Positions 1 to 13,300 of a stretch of 64,000 nucleotides of DNA are shown piece after piece. Under the pieces are notes generated by a model. It had not been told where the DNA came from and made no database searches. It worked only from the letters and a program-made list of their open reading frames with translations. Source of the DNA: Paracentrotus lividus (Eukaryota > Echinodermata > Echinoidea > Camarodonta > Echinidae); the NCBI GenBank assembly GCA_940671915.1, contig CALNVZ010000174.1, positions 3,158,800 to 3,222,799 of the forward strand, given 5' to 3'. The position numbers were made by a program, and so were the translations under genes. The first letter of the stretch is position 1. Every line of letters begins with the position of its first letter.

Positions 1-973
1 ATTCATTTTAAATAGAGTTTTCACATTTTTGCATTATTTTCGGCGAGTTCATGTGGTTTTCAAGCTGACTGGCCACTATTACGGCGTCAATATTTTGAAA
101 ACATGCACATGGACCCCCATTTCTTAATGTTCCTACTCTTTTAGTATACATTCCTTTACAAAATGGCAAATTTTGATGAAATTGACATTGATTTTGAATA
201 AAGTGCAGCTTAAAATGTACTTTTTAAATTTTGTAGATTTCAAGCCTCATTTTAGCAACATAAGGGCGCTGATGGCTCGAAAATAGGTACAGGTTACCCA
301 GTTTAAACAATATCCCCATATTTGGCATACACTGTGCAACAAATCTGGAAGGTTTGAAAAAGTTTGATACTGTTCTTAGAAAGTAAAGGTGATTTTAACT
401 CGTTTATAGAAATCGCGAGGTCTAACAGAGGCAAAATTCTTAAATTATGCATACTTTACATGCCTTCCAAATATGGGAACTTCAAAGTCCTGTAGCAAAA
501 AATCAAGCACATAAACTTGCATTATTTTGTGTATTTTTGGCATACATACATGTAGATACCAAAGTAACTCTGTGCAAATTTGGTGAAAATGACGTGGACT
601 TCGTTTCAACTGTGCAACGCCCTTACAAATGATGCGAAAGAATTTGAATGTCTTTGCCACATTCTTTTTGATGCGAAATGAAATTGAAAATCTTTAGAAT
701 AAAGCAAATATTGAGAATGACAAGGCTGAGACATGGTCGCTTGTGAATAAAATTGAGTGATCTTTGTATTAACGTGACTGGGAAAACATACAGTAAAGAG
801 ACTCATAATTAGGCATGAGTAAGAGGGGGATTATTCAAAAATAGAAAGTAAGATGATGGAGAGAAACCATACAAGTAATGTACCATCTGCAGTATTACAA
901 TCTACTAGTTGAATACACACTTATTTTTGTAACAGTCAAATTTATCTGTGTTACCAATTTGTCTTTACCGTAG
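1..973. other. Intron or upstream sequence of the TTC3-like gene
   Basis: No coding exon is recognisable here. The first supported exon begins at 974 directly behind an acceptor (pyrimidine-rich tract then TAG), so this stretch is best read as the 3' part of an intron. It is AT-rich. A weakly repeated phrase (TTTGGCATACA... near 320 and again near 537) hints at old transposon sequence that I cannot assign to a family. Confidence 0.5.
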
Positions 974-1366
974 GATCATAGCATAAAGTCAAGGAAACCA
1001 AGCAAGCCTTTGGACATCAAGCAGGATCTCCAGAAGGAAAAACTGGACTGGGAGAAGAAGAAAAAAGAGGATGCCAGGAAGAAAAGAGAGGAGGAAGAGA
1101 GAAAGAAAAAGAAAGCCGAAGAGATAGCACAAAGAAAAATGGCAGAGCGTGATCAAAGGATCAAAGACGAGAAGGAAGAGAAGAGTAAAAAGAAAGCTCA
1201 GAAGGCAGCAGAGAAGGCTGAGAAGAAACGCAAAGACGAAGAGAGGCAACGTCAAGAACGACAGAAACAAGAAGAGAAGGAGAGACATACAAAGGAGAAA
1301 GAAAAACAGAAGAGGAGGGAAGCTGAGATTGCTAGGCAACAGAAAGAGCAGATGAGGAGTGAAAAT
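974..1366 (+). CDS. TTC3: TTC3-like exon: charged coiled coil
   Basis: 131 codons, phase 0 at both ends, between TAG|GAT and AAT|GTAAGT. The translation is almost entirely Lys, Glu, Arg, Asp and Gln with heptad-like spacing, predicting a long charged helix. The frame is open back to the acceptor, and no start codon need be placed here; the ATG codons inside are internal. Opposite-strand open frames over this exon are compositional shadows. Confidence 0.8.
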
Positions 1367-4300
1367 GTAAGTTTAACAAACATATTCATTGACAAAAGCT
1401 ACAACAAACTAATGGTTGAATAACTGCAGATTCAATGTTCACATTTGAAAATGCTAGGGTATCAACAAAAACCATTTATCTTTCAAGGGAGAACTCTGTC
1501 AGGTTACATCAATAGTGCCTTTATTTAAAATGTAATATTATATTTATAGTTTTTATATAAAAACAAGATGGTTGCATGAATGTGCTCCATGGAACTTATA
1601 ATTTCCTTTTATCAAGATAGCTAGAAGAAGCAAAATTATATCATTTGATGTGTCATTTAGGAGCGTTTGACCAAAGAGAGGAATGCTATAGAGAAGTGTC
1701 TTGCTGATGGTTCTCTAGCTCTTGTCAGCGGTCAATCTCGTCAGGCCATCACTCAGTATGACAAGGCTGCTGAGCTCATGACAGCTACCAAAAAGAAGGT
1801 GGGTAAACAGTGTATTTTGTCTTGAGTTACTACAATCAAAATGATGACAAAGTATGAAAATAAACATTTAGTGGCTACAATTATTAAAAATTATGTATTT
1901 CAGAATTTACTCATCATATTTTTTGTTTTAGTCATTAAAGATAATGTTTTTTGGTACATTCAGCAGTTCTTGCTATTATATGCTATTATATGGAGCATAT
2001 GCCAAGTGATCTGACGGCTTCAAGATCTGATGGCTGAAACTCCCGAGTTAGTCTCAAATATAATAATGTAGAATGGATTCTCCATTGAGATTATTTTTAT
2101 TATTCCACAATTAATATGGCATTTATGTTGGTGTTGCTGTAGTGCATTAGAAGTGGCAAATATCAATATAGAGCTTGGAATGTCTAGCTTCAGAAAAATG
2201 TGAAACCAAGAAGTTAAGTTTTGCAACATATTTGTATGCTCGTTGCCCTGAAAAGACACCTCTGGCCTTTTCTGTATTGTATATATTTTCACTACCAGGT
2301 ACACACACATGTCTTTTCTATATCAGTGATATTGTCACTATATGTCTTATATTGTTGACTTTTTATAGCATGGTGGAATGTATGAAGCAGACTATATTGT
2401 GTTCCTATATGCTCAAGCAACAGCCTATCTCAGGTCTGGTATTCCATCGGTAAGTTCAAGAATTAAATATTATGCCTTAATTTTACTCATGAATGAAATG
2501 AATGAATGAATGTTTCAGTATTATTCTATAAGAAATTTAATCTATTTCTGTTGAAGTACATCATGTCACTTATGAATGTGTCCAATAACGATTTTTTTTT
2601 TTCTCTCTCTTTTTTTTTTTTGAACATCATTATCTCTAAATTGGCAATCCTCAGAGGAATCTTAAAATACTTTCTTGGCATTTCGTAATTTTCATTCATA
2701 TATGTTTTTTTGTGTGTCTAGAGTATGTGCAGTAGGAGTACTCAGTAGAATTTTCAAAGCTGTCTGTGCGATTTTGAGGAATGAATATAATTCGTCTTTT
2801 TGAAGGCCATTCTTTTTAAACACAGCTCTGTATTTCTGTGAGTCAACTGATTTTTTTAAAAAGGGTAATATTCACAATAATATTCTGCATGATCACCCAT
2901 AAGATAAAATTAAGTTACAGGTCTGTTACACTTTTGCACATTGGAAACCTAATTCATTGATGTCTTTCAGCATAAATTTGTTATTGTAACTTACATGTAC
3001 TTTAAACTTTAACAAGGAGCAGGACTGTATTTAATTTATTTTCTGTTTTGAAATTTCAGGAAATCAGCGAAGCCTTGACGAGATTTGAATCTATTGCAAA
3101 GGACTTCCCTAACATGCGCAATGGACTACCATTCTATGGCCTGGCAACATCACTCTTCAAATTAAACAGGTTTGTGTCAAGCCATATTGTAGAAGTGTCG
3201 TGGTCTAGTGGTCTCACCATTCAACTGTCGGTTCAAAGACTGTGGGTTTGATACCCGCACCGACACTTATGTCCCTTGAGCAAGGCATTTTATCAACATG
3301 CTTGACCCCACCCGAAGTGATAAAAATGGGTAACCGGTAGGATTGCGAATGCTTTGTGGTTCACTTTAGCATGTGGGCGCCCAACAGGTGACGAGCTGGA
3401 ATGCTCCTCAAGGAGTGGAGATTGTGCACTGTAAAGTACAGGATCGAAAAATGAATCCAATGACCGGGGTAACGATATACTGTAAGCGCTTTGGTCTTAA
3501 CACGTAAAACGTTTGATAAGAAACCGTATTATTATTATTATGGCAAACTCTTTTGGACTATTATTAAGAAAGGAAGTTCCCTTGTAATTATGACATCTTC
3601 TTCATATCAGGGCTGAATTACTTTAGAACTGGCAAAATATTTACTTTGTTTCATTCATCAAGGTTGTTCAATTAAATAAATAAAAGACAACTTCAATTAA
3701 TAATAATAATAATGATAATAATAATAATTAACATTTATATAGCTCTTTATACATATTGTTTCAAAGCGCTAAAATTATACCGCTGGAATATTTTGTGATC
3801 AAACCCTGTGTGTTCTATCTCTATTCTCTATCATAGAATAAAATTATAACAATGTTTCATGATTGTATGTTCATAAATTTTATATATATTTGTGTACAGG
3901 TTTATTGAAGCACTGGATCCCATTGAGAAGAGTTTGTTCATCACAACTCACTTTGATCAGACCGTTCACATATGGCCTGATATCTCTTCTAATATATTAA
4001 ATCTTATATATGATTGTATTCAGGTTTAGTGAAGCACTGGATCCCATTGAGAAGAGTTTGCTCATCACAACTCACTTTGATCAGACCGGTACACACATGG
4101 CCTGATATATCCACTAATATATTAAATCTTATTTATCATTGTATATAGGTTTAGTGAAGCACTAGATCCCATTGAGAAGAGTCTGTTCATCACAACTCAC
4201 TTTGATCAGACCATTCACACATGGCCTGGTACGTCCACCAATATTGAAGAAACTGAGAAAGGCAAACTCGAGGTAAGACCAACCAATTCATTCAGATATA

Positions 4301-7300
4301 TATATTTGAGGCAGTAAAGTCTGTCTGTCTGATTTCTGAAATATGAATTACACATCAACAGACAGAGCAAAAATCACTGACCTAAAGGGATTTATTTCTG
4401 CCACTGTCCATTAAACAGTTCTTGAATTAAAACACTTTGAATGAAAATAGTCATTGAAAATCTAAATTGGCTACGAGAAGAATGTTGTATAATCGCTATT
4501 TTAATGTGCAAATTGGCAATTTCGGGATGCATTTTGTAATTTTCATTAGTAAAATGTCATCATTTCTGCCAATTTGAGGATTAAAAAGTGATTCATTTAG
4601 ACCATTTTGAAATCTCTGTCATGTATGGGTTAAACAGTTCTGTCTCCTGGAAGCAAACTAAAAAGTGTTGCATGGAAGAGGATTTTATATTATGCTTTCT
4701 ATGTTTTCAGACTGCTCTGAAAGAGCTGCAGCGTTGGTGCAAGAAGCCACCCAGTCCTGATGCCGTCTGCAGGTACATGGAATGCACCTCAAAGAGAGAG
4801 ATGTACCTGTCTGATCTAGACTTCAAGGGTTACATCAAAGTGCAGTGCACTGAACGTTGTTACATTGACTACCACATCATGTGCTGGAAGGCTATCAAGA
4901 ATGAGAGTAATATCTCAGGAGAGAAGGCAAGTTATGCGGTTAGAGAGGGTAAATGAAGAGGAGGAGGAGGAGGAAGGGGGGGCAGATAAGCAGAAAGAAC
5001 CGGAACATTTTGTTAGAGTATGTTTCTCCCCAACCAGGTGTAAATGGTGGGTGATTCAAGCCAATGGACCGGAACACTTTGTTAGAGTATGTTTCTCACC
5101 ACCCTGGTGTAAATGGGTAACCAATACCCGTCATTGTCATTTGATCAGCATTGTACGCACCTCATTTGATGGTGCCTAGCTGGAATGCTCCTGAGGGAGT
5201 GGAAAATGTGCTCACTGAAACTGATTACCGCAGTAATAATATGTCTTCAAAGTGCTTAAAAACGTAGTCTAGCTATGCATTATATAAATCAAGAATATTA
5301 TTATTAATACATTGTATCCTTCATCCTTAGTGATGTAGAAGACGATTTGGCTGATTGGTAGAAATAAGAGGACACATTTTTCTTGGGAATGGCTTTTGAA
5401 GGAGAGTGGGATAGGACCTCACAAAGTCTGATTATGGATATGGTATTGTATTTACTTCATTACAAACATGACATTCTCTACAATTCCTTGACAGATTATG
5501 GTTTGTAACTAATACATTTTAATTCTTTGCCTCTTACAGGAAGCGTTGGGTTCCAATTGCTCAACACCCGACTGCTTAGGAACTCTGAGTAACATTAAGG
5601 TGATCGGAGCCAATGGACTTCTCAAGACTGAGGCTAAAATTGAGAAACCTCCAAAGAAGCCAAAGGAGGAGAAAAAGAAGTCTGCTCCGTAAGAATTTCA
5701 TAATTGCATTATCTTATTTAAATTCTTACAGCTACAATATTGTTTGCAAGGAAAAAAATAGTACTCCATGGTTATGTGCATGGATATAACATAAATACAT
5801 GAAATTATTAATTTACATGCAATTGATTTTAACAAACAGATATCATTGGTACTGAGGTCAGAATCACATCATCCCAGCTTTACATGTCGTAAATTAGGTG
5901 CAACTTGCAGTCGTGTGTATTATATTCATTCTAGTAAAGGAATCAAATATTCAATAAATGATTCAATCAATCTTTCTCAACACTAACTGAATTTGAATGG
6001 ATTAATCTAGGGTTTCACGAACGTTCATGTTATTTGTTTTGTTTGTAGGAAGCCGCCTAAAGACCAGAAGAAAGGGAAGAAGTACCGTAAGCAACACCAT
6101 GGTGAGAGCTCCAAATCTGAAAAGGGTCAAGGAGACGCTGAGATTCAAACTGGACAAGGTCAAATGACAGAGGGCGCTCAAGCTGCCAAGGGAGGTAAGG
6201 AAGTGAATATTATTTGCCTCATATGTTAAAAGAAAAGTCAGTCCTTGAAACCCTCGTGCCTCTTCAAGCTGTAAAATAACTACCACCAACCCTGTCCCAG
6301 TCACCATTCCTATATGAAGATCACTTTTCAACAGTTGTCATTATCACTCAAATGAAAAGAAATTATGATCACAGGAAGCAAAGAATCTATTTTCTGTTCC
6401 TTGCCCTGTACATTTTTCGCTGTCCCTCTTTTCATAATTATCATGACCTTGGTAGATGTACTTTGATGAATATCTACAGAATGCTCATGTTTTTGTTTTT
6501 TTTTGCTGTCAATGACAATTTAAAGATTTTTTTTCTTTTCTCTGGTTTACATTTTAATTTATTCTTCAATGCAGCACTTGCGCTTCAAAAGCAAATTTTT
6601 ATGAAATAAATGCCTCGTGGACTAAGCAAATCTTATAAATGCAGTTGCCATTTTATTATTTTTTTTTGGTGCAAATTCATCCCATATATCAGCTCCTGGG
6701 GTGACCAAAGCCAGGTCTGGATCTGATGCGGGTATTGCCGTAACAACAGACTCCACCCCAAATGATGAGTCTGGAAGTCAGATGATTGAGGGCGCTGCAG
6801 CTGGAGTTGAGGAGGATGAGGTGAAGCCTGAGGCTGCCTATGTTCTCAAGAGGGATGATTATGATGATGCTGAACAGGTAAAGCTTCCAATATAAGTTCA
6901 TCTGAAGTTGAAAAAAGGACATTAGTATTTGATGCATCATGTCAAAATGACACAGAAGTCGCCAAGCAAAGAGTTAAGGATATCAACAAATCAATAGACA
7001 GTAAAATACTTTCCCATAATCGTTTTTGAAAGATGAAAGATAAAAGAAAATAGATTTAAAAATTTTCCCTAAAATTTCACATTTTGGATTATTTTGCCGA
7101 TTTGTTTGACTCAGGATGACTCTTTTCTTATCGACTTGTGTCTCATTTTGATTTGATGAGTCCCATAATTAGCTAATGAAGCTCATTATAAAAGGTCCAA
7201 AGTGATTTAATGTAATTAATATCACTGGTATTGATTCTTATCAGTCTTGAATATTTAATTTGGAGAAACTTATCGTATAAATTTTTATTTTTCTCTGAAA

Positions 7301-10300
7301 AGTATCCAAATAAAATAGACTGTTAAACCAGATATTTTGTGTGGACGATACTTTCGGGAGGCAAGATTAACTTTCCTGCAAAAGTTTAGGTCTACAAAAA
7401 TGAAGCTTGATGGTAGGTAATCCATGGAAGTTTAAAGCCGTGAAAAGGGCTGTATGCTCCAACTTGGGAATGTTTCTGGTTTTACTACAATGCACGTCGG
7501 GAGGGGCAAGAGAAATATCGAATAAAAAGCATCGAGACGGAAATACTGTATTGCAGCTCAAATTAATTGCACCTTATTTTTAATGTGTTTTTTTATATAT
7601 GGCAGGCAAGTTCCAAATTTATTGACATACTATTCCTCTCAGGTATCTGTGTATGTACTGATCTTTTTTCTTTGATTTTGACCAATCAAACAACATGCAT
7701 GAGGTCATGGCTTGGTATGTGTCAAAAGTTATAATTGTATTCTTTAAAAATTGTTGTCACGAAAAGAGGAATTAATATGAATTACATTCAACCATTACAC
7801 AATTATTTTGACCTTACATTCAATAGTCAAGATGTTCTCTCAGATTTGACCAATCACAGCCCAGAATCTTCATATGCCGTATATAATCTAAACTATTTCC
7901 TTTTCTCTGTCCATATAAATGTAACCCATCAGAAGAAGAGCAAAGTGAAGCCTAAGAAGACCAAGAAACCTGTGACATCACATGTAAGTTTCATTGTATT
8001 AATAACGTTCTTATTGTTGGTTGGATTTTAATCTGATATTCATCGATTCTGACTCTTGTCCAGCTGAAAATTTCTCCTGAAAAAAAACTAGTGGACGTGA
8101 AAACTTGAAGAATAATAGATTTTCTTGAAATAACTTTCATGAAATTTTCTAAAATAATAAAAGTTATTTAGACAAATCAGAGCTATCAACATACAAACTA
8201 ATTCAAACAGACACAAAGACATTGTGTATTATGCAGGAATTCCAGAAACAAAAGTTAAAATTTTATTTTATTTTGAAAATATATTTTAATCATTTTTTAT
8301 GATTGATTGATTGGTTTATTTTACCTGATTCCTAAGGAAGCAATTAAGTGCTTATAAGTAAACAACCAGGGGGCCTACGACTCTGAGTCCTATCCCAGGG
8401 ACTTGGTGTGGGGGACTAATTATGTCTTACCAAAGGCACTAGTTTATCAACTTGGTTTTGAAACTGGGATCACCCCATTACAAGACCACCTCTCTACCGC
8501 CTGTGCTACCACACCTCCCCTAATGACTAGTCTCACTCATCTTATCTCACCTATTACAGCTTGAAGATGAAGCTACAAGTATCGTTCAGTTTAACTTTGT
8601 TGCTGATCACAGACAGCGCTATGGAGCTGATGATGCTGAAGAACTTGAAGAGAGAATGAATAGGTACAAACTCTCTTAACTATATTATCCTCTGTGAAAT
8701 TGTTATCATTCATAATTCCTGGCACTGGCACAAATGTCCTTACAAGGCATTATTTACATTTGCTTAACACTCCATCCGGGTGTAAATGGGTACCTGGGAG
8801 GATTATTTCCATAAAGCACCTGTAAAATGCATGGCAGGCTAGAATTTAATCCAGTGAATGAGGTAATAATACACTGTAAGTGCTTTGAGCCGTATGGGAA
8901 AAATGCATTATGAATAATAATAGTATTATTATTATTATTATCATTTTAATAGAGGTGTTGTAATTTAATGGAGATATCACAAGACTATGGAACACAATAT
9001 GGAAGAGTACAAGGTTTTAGCCCCTTTGATTATGTAGTTACTACAGGCTTCCCATGCTACTTGGAAAACTTTGAAGTTAGAGAATTGAGAACAATGCCTC
9101 AAAAGTAAAAAAATTTGATGAAAAGTAAAAATACAACAACAAAAAAAGGTTAAAATAGGTCAAAAATTTTGAAAATCAGGGAAAAGTCAGGGAATTTGTT
9201 CTCCTAATATAGTGAGAACCCTGTACTATTAATTACAAAGTTACCATGGTAAATTTGATGTCCAAGTTATTATCTGTATTGTCTTTCTTGAACTCAGAGG
9301 ATGGCAGTCCACGTTAACTGTGTCTGAGGATCGCCCGTTTGCTATGCCTGAGTATCTACGCAATGCTGCCAGAGAAATGGATGCCTCTTATCAGAAGGGA
9401 GCTTCTATTGTCCTGCCAGAGACAGATGAAGAGAAGAGCCAGAAAATGGTGCTTTTTCTGTAAGTAGTGGATTTATTTAAATGATTGGTTATAGATATGA
9501 ATCAATTAATTGAATTATGAGTTGTTTGATGAAGGAAATTATGAGATGGATTAATTGTCGCATATTATGTATGGTGATTTATTTAGATTTATGGAAGGAT
9601 AGATGGATTGATGAATCAAGGTAAAGATGGAGTGAATGTATTGATGGGTTGATGAATGAAATTGTGGATGGTTGTGTCCTCTCCGGGGAGGGGGAGGGGG
9701 TGTGTTGGGCATATTATCATACTTTGGGCATATTATCATACTGCCAGAGCTTTTTCTGTTAAATTAGTTGATTCATGAAACTAATAGAAAAATCTTGTGG
9801 ATGAAAAGGAAAAATGAACAAACGAACGAATGAATGGATGGATGGATGGAGGCAGTATGGATGAATGAGTGGTTATATGAATTGATAGATTGATGGATGG
9901 ATGAATAATGGTGAAATTATTGATAGGCAGATCTACATGTATGAAGAGCTTAATTCTTAAAGGTACTATATTTTTCATGAAAATTATGTCATTGATAGCA
10001 TATTATTATTCAGTTTGGTACCTGTTTTTAAAGAAGTTTTATCGTCAATTTTGATAGGAACCATTTAAAAATGCACTTTCTAATACCACTTGTCCGTAGA
10101 TGCCTCAGACAAAACATGGTAAAAATGCATTTTTCTCTGATGTAACAAGATAGATATAGTACTTTATGGTAACAAACTCTTTGTGTATGGATTGTCTCAC
10201 AGGAAGTAGAGAGGTAAATTGCCCAGATAGAAATTGTTATTTGTTTCTTGTCACAGTACTGATTAATAATACATTGAAATAATATCTCTCTCTGTCTTTC

Positions 10301-13300
10301 TTAGCCATTTTAATGACATCTTCACAAACAACGGCCCTCTGCATCTTCAGGATCCAGTAATCACCGGGTCTATAGAGCATCTCACGTTTGAGCACCAGGA
10401 ACTCATAGTTAAACGAGGTGGCCTCAAGCCATTCCTTAACGAATCACAAGACTTGTTTGTTATTGGTGATTACGCTAGTATGAAGACTGATTCTGAGAAA
10501 TGCAGAGAACTAGCAATCCTAAATGGATATGAGGAAAAAGACCCAGTGAGTGATGTGGCTGGATACACACTGAATCCCAACTCTGCCCCCTTCATCCCAT
10601 CAAACTTTAATTCCACCTTAACGGTTGGTTTCGATCAGTTTACCGATGCGAAGCGAGGACCTGTCTCAGGGTTGGACTCTTTTGATGGCGATGATGAGAG
10701 TGATGAAGAGGACGACGATGATGAAGAGGATGAAAGTAAGACTGCAGAAAGCGAAGACACAAAACATGAATCGGACAGTTTGAGCTCTTCAAGTGATGAA
10801 GAAGATGATGATGATGATGACGACGATGATGATGAGGATGAAAGTGATGACAATGACGAAGCTGATGATTCTTTCCATGATGCATCCTCTGAGATGCATG
10901 TTTCTCCAGAAGAATCAGAGCCGTATCAATTAACAATGGAAGACAACATTGCCAGTGTCTCAGAATCCAAGGTCGATGGCATAGACGATGATGACTATCA
11001 TTGGGAAGATCATTATAGTTCCAAGGAAATGACTGTTGATGAGGTGGATGATGCTGTGCTTCAAGAGGAGAAAGAACTCAATGATGAAGAATCAAGTACA
11101 GAGCAAAGGGAAGAGATAATAGGCAATGAATATAATGAACCTCAAGGAAACAATAATGATAAGGAACTTGAGGATACTAGTAACTCTACAGAGGGTCTTG
11201 ATGGACCTGAAGATGAAACCATGTTACCCCTATCTACTGAGATGGAACCCTCTGTTGTAGAAACTTATGATGGTAACAGTTTGTTAGTTCGTTCCCTATA
11301 GTCTTCATAGTGGATTCATGAATCTGTAAACATAACTAAAACATCTGAAACTCGCAAACAGCAACCATGTAGTCGAGCAGATGATTTGTCTTCTTTGGCC
11401 AACACCAATGAAAGAATCCTACTCAAGAAATATGACTTCCTGAACATGTAATGCATGAGGCAGAATGATTTCGTCATCTTTGCCAACCAATGAAGATCCT
11501 CGTCAAGAAAGACCTTCTGAATAATGTAGATGAGGCAAGCGATGATTTGTCTTCTATGCCACCACATGAAAGCAATCTCGTCAAGAAGACTTGCCTAATG
11601 AACATGTAGATGGGCATGCATTTGTCTCTTTGCCACCATAGAGATATCCTCTCCATGAAAATGACTTACTGAACATCGTAGATGAGGAAGAAGAGCATTT
11701 GTCTTCATTCATGCACCATGGAAGAATCCTCTCAAGAATGAAGCTTTCTGAACATGCTTTAGCCATGAGGAAGATGATTTCTTTTTGGCCACACATAAGC
11801 AATCCTCTCAAGAAATGACTTGTTGAACATCGTAGATCTGAGGAGATGACTTGCTCTTCTTTCGCACACTGGAATCCCATGAAAGAACTGCCTGTCATAA
11901 TGAACATGATGTCTCTATTATCAATGGAAGAATTACTCTTCTCATGAAATGACTTTGATATGAACGTGAACTGGAATCAGATGATCTGTCTTCTTTGCCA
12001 CCAAATGAAAGAATCCTCTCATGAAATGACTTCTGAACATGTAGATGAGGAAGATGATTTGTCTTCTTTGCCACCAATGGAAGAATCCTCTCATGAAATG
12101 ACTTCTGATATGAACGTTGGAAATGGGAATCAGATGGATCAGAATAAGAATAGTGATGATAAACATGAAGATGAGGATTTGAATCCCCAGACTACAAAAG
12201 AACTCCAAAATTCTAGTGAACTCCCAACGTCAATAGTTACCCTTATGTCTAATAATGGCCAACTAGATGATACTGAGGTAGTCAAGCCTCAAGTACAGAT
12301 AAACGAGAGTAGGAAAGAAGTGCAGGAATTACAGGGGACTCCAATATTGGAGAGTGATTACGAGAAGATGTTTGAAAGAAGACTACAGCAATGGAAGGAA
12401 CAAAACCCTCCCTCACCTGTTCATGAGCAGAGAACCTTTGGAACCAACACAGAAAATTCAGATGATGAGGTATATTTAACCCAGAAGATTGATTCTCTAC
12501 TTGTATTTATTAATTAACATCTGTTTTCTTTGGTTTTCTTGAGATTCCTAGCTCCTTTTCCCTGTTTTCTAAACATCGTTCTTCACTGCTCTTTCCCTCT
12601 GCATTCTCCTGGGGTTTCTCTAGATACTATCAACTTTCTTTTCTTTTGAAATACTTGATTTTCCTAACAATTTCTGCTAAAATATATATATATATATATA
12701 ATTTTTTTTTGTGAAGATTTCCGAGGTGCATGTACCCAATGACTTAAATAAAATTATGTGGGATATAATCAAAAGAAATGATTTTTCATGATTCTTTTTT
12801 TTTTCTTCTTAATCTTTGATTACTTACTATCTTAAAAGCAATAAAGAAATTCCAATTATCTGTCTGATCTCCAAAGTTAAATATTTGTTATTTGAGATTA
12901 ATCTATATTCTAGTGAAATTCAGTCAGATAATTCAAATCTTGTGTCTAAAGATACAATATTTGTTGTATGAAATTGATTTCTGTTCTTAAAAGATGTTTG
13001 TGAAATACACAGGAATAATGTGTTTGTAGCTCTGTTCTCAGACTATACAACATATTAACTCAGATTAATTTATATCCTCGAAACCTTTCTGAAATTCCCA
13101 TCATCTCAGCTTACTTCGGAGGAGGCAGAAATGATGAGAAACCTTGAAGATGAGGAGGAGAAGGCAAAATTTCAAGAAGCTGTCAACAATGCTGTAACTG
13201 AAAAATTAAGTGTCTTGAAAACTAAATATGAGGTTAGTAATCCCCATTAGAGTTTTTTCTCTTCATGTGAAGAGATGAATGATTACAGATATGAAATTTA

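Noticed and set aside
989..1339. Leu/Phe-rich minus-strand open frame that looks like a membrane protein
   Set aside because: It is the complement of the Lys/Glu-rich coiled-coil exon; such exons always give hydrophobic shadows.
3197..3270. Possible tRNA gene
   Set aside because: A and B boxes are present, but the sequence does not fold as a full cloverleaf and runs into a SINE body.
10635..10936. Poly-Ser and His-rich minus-strand open frames
   Set aside because: They are shadows of the Asp/Glu-rich coding stretch on the + strand.
11316..12208. Several minus-strand open frames of 60-108 codons
   Set aside because: All fall in the noisy 72-bp minisatellite of the + strand exon; they share repeats and have no independent support.
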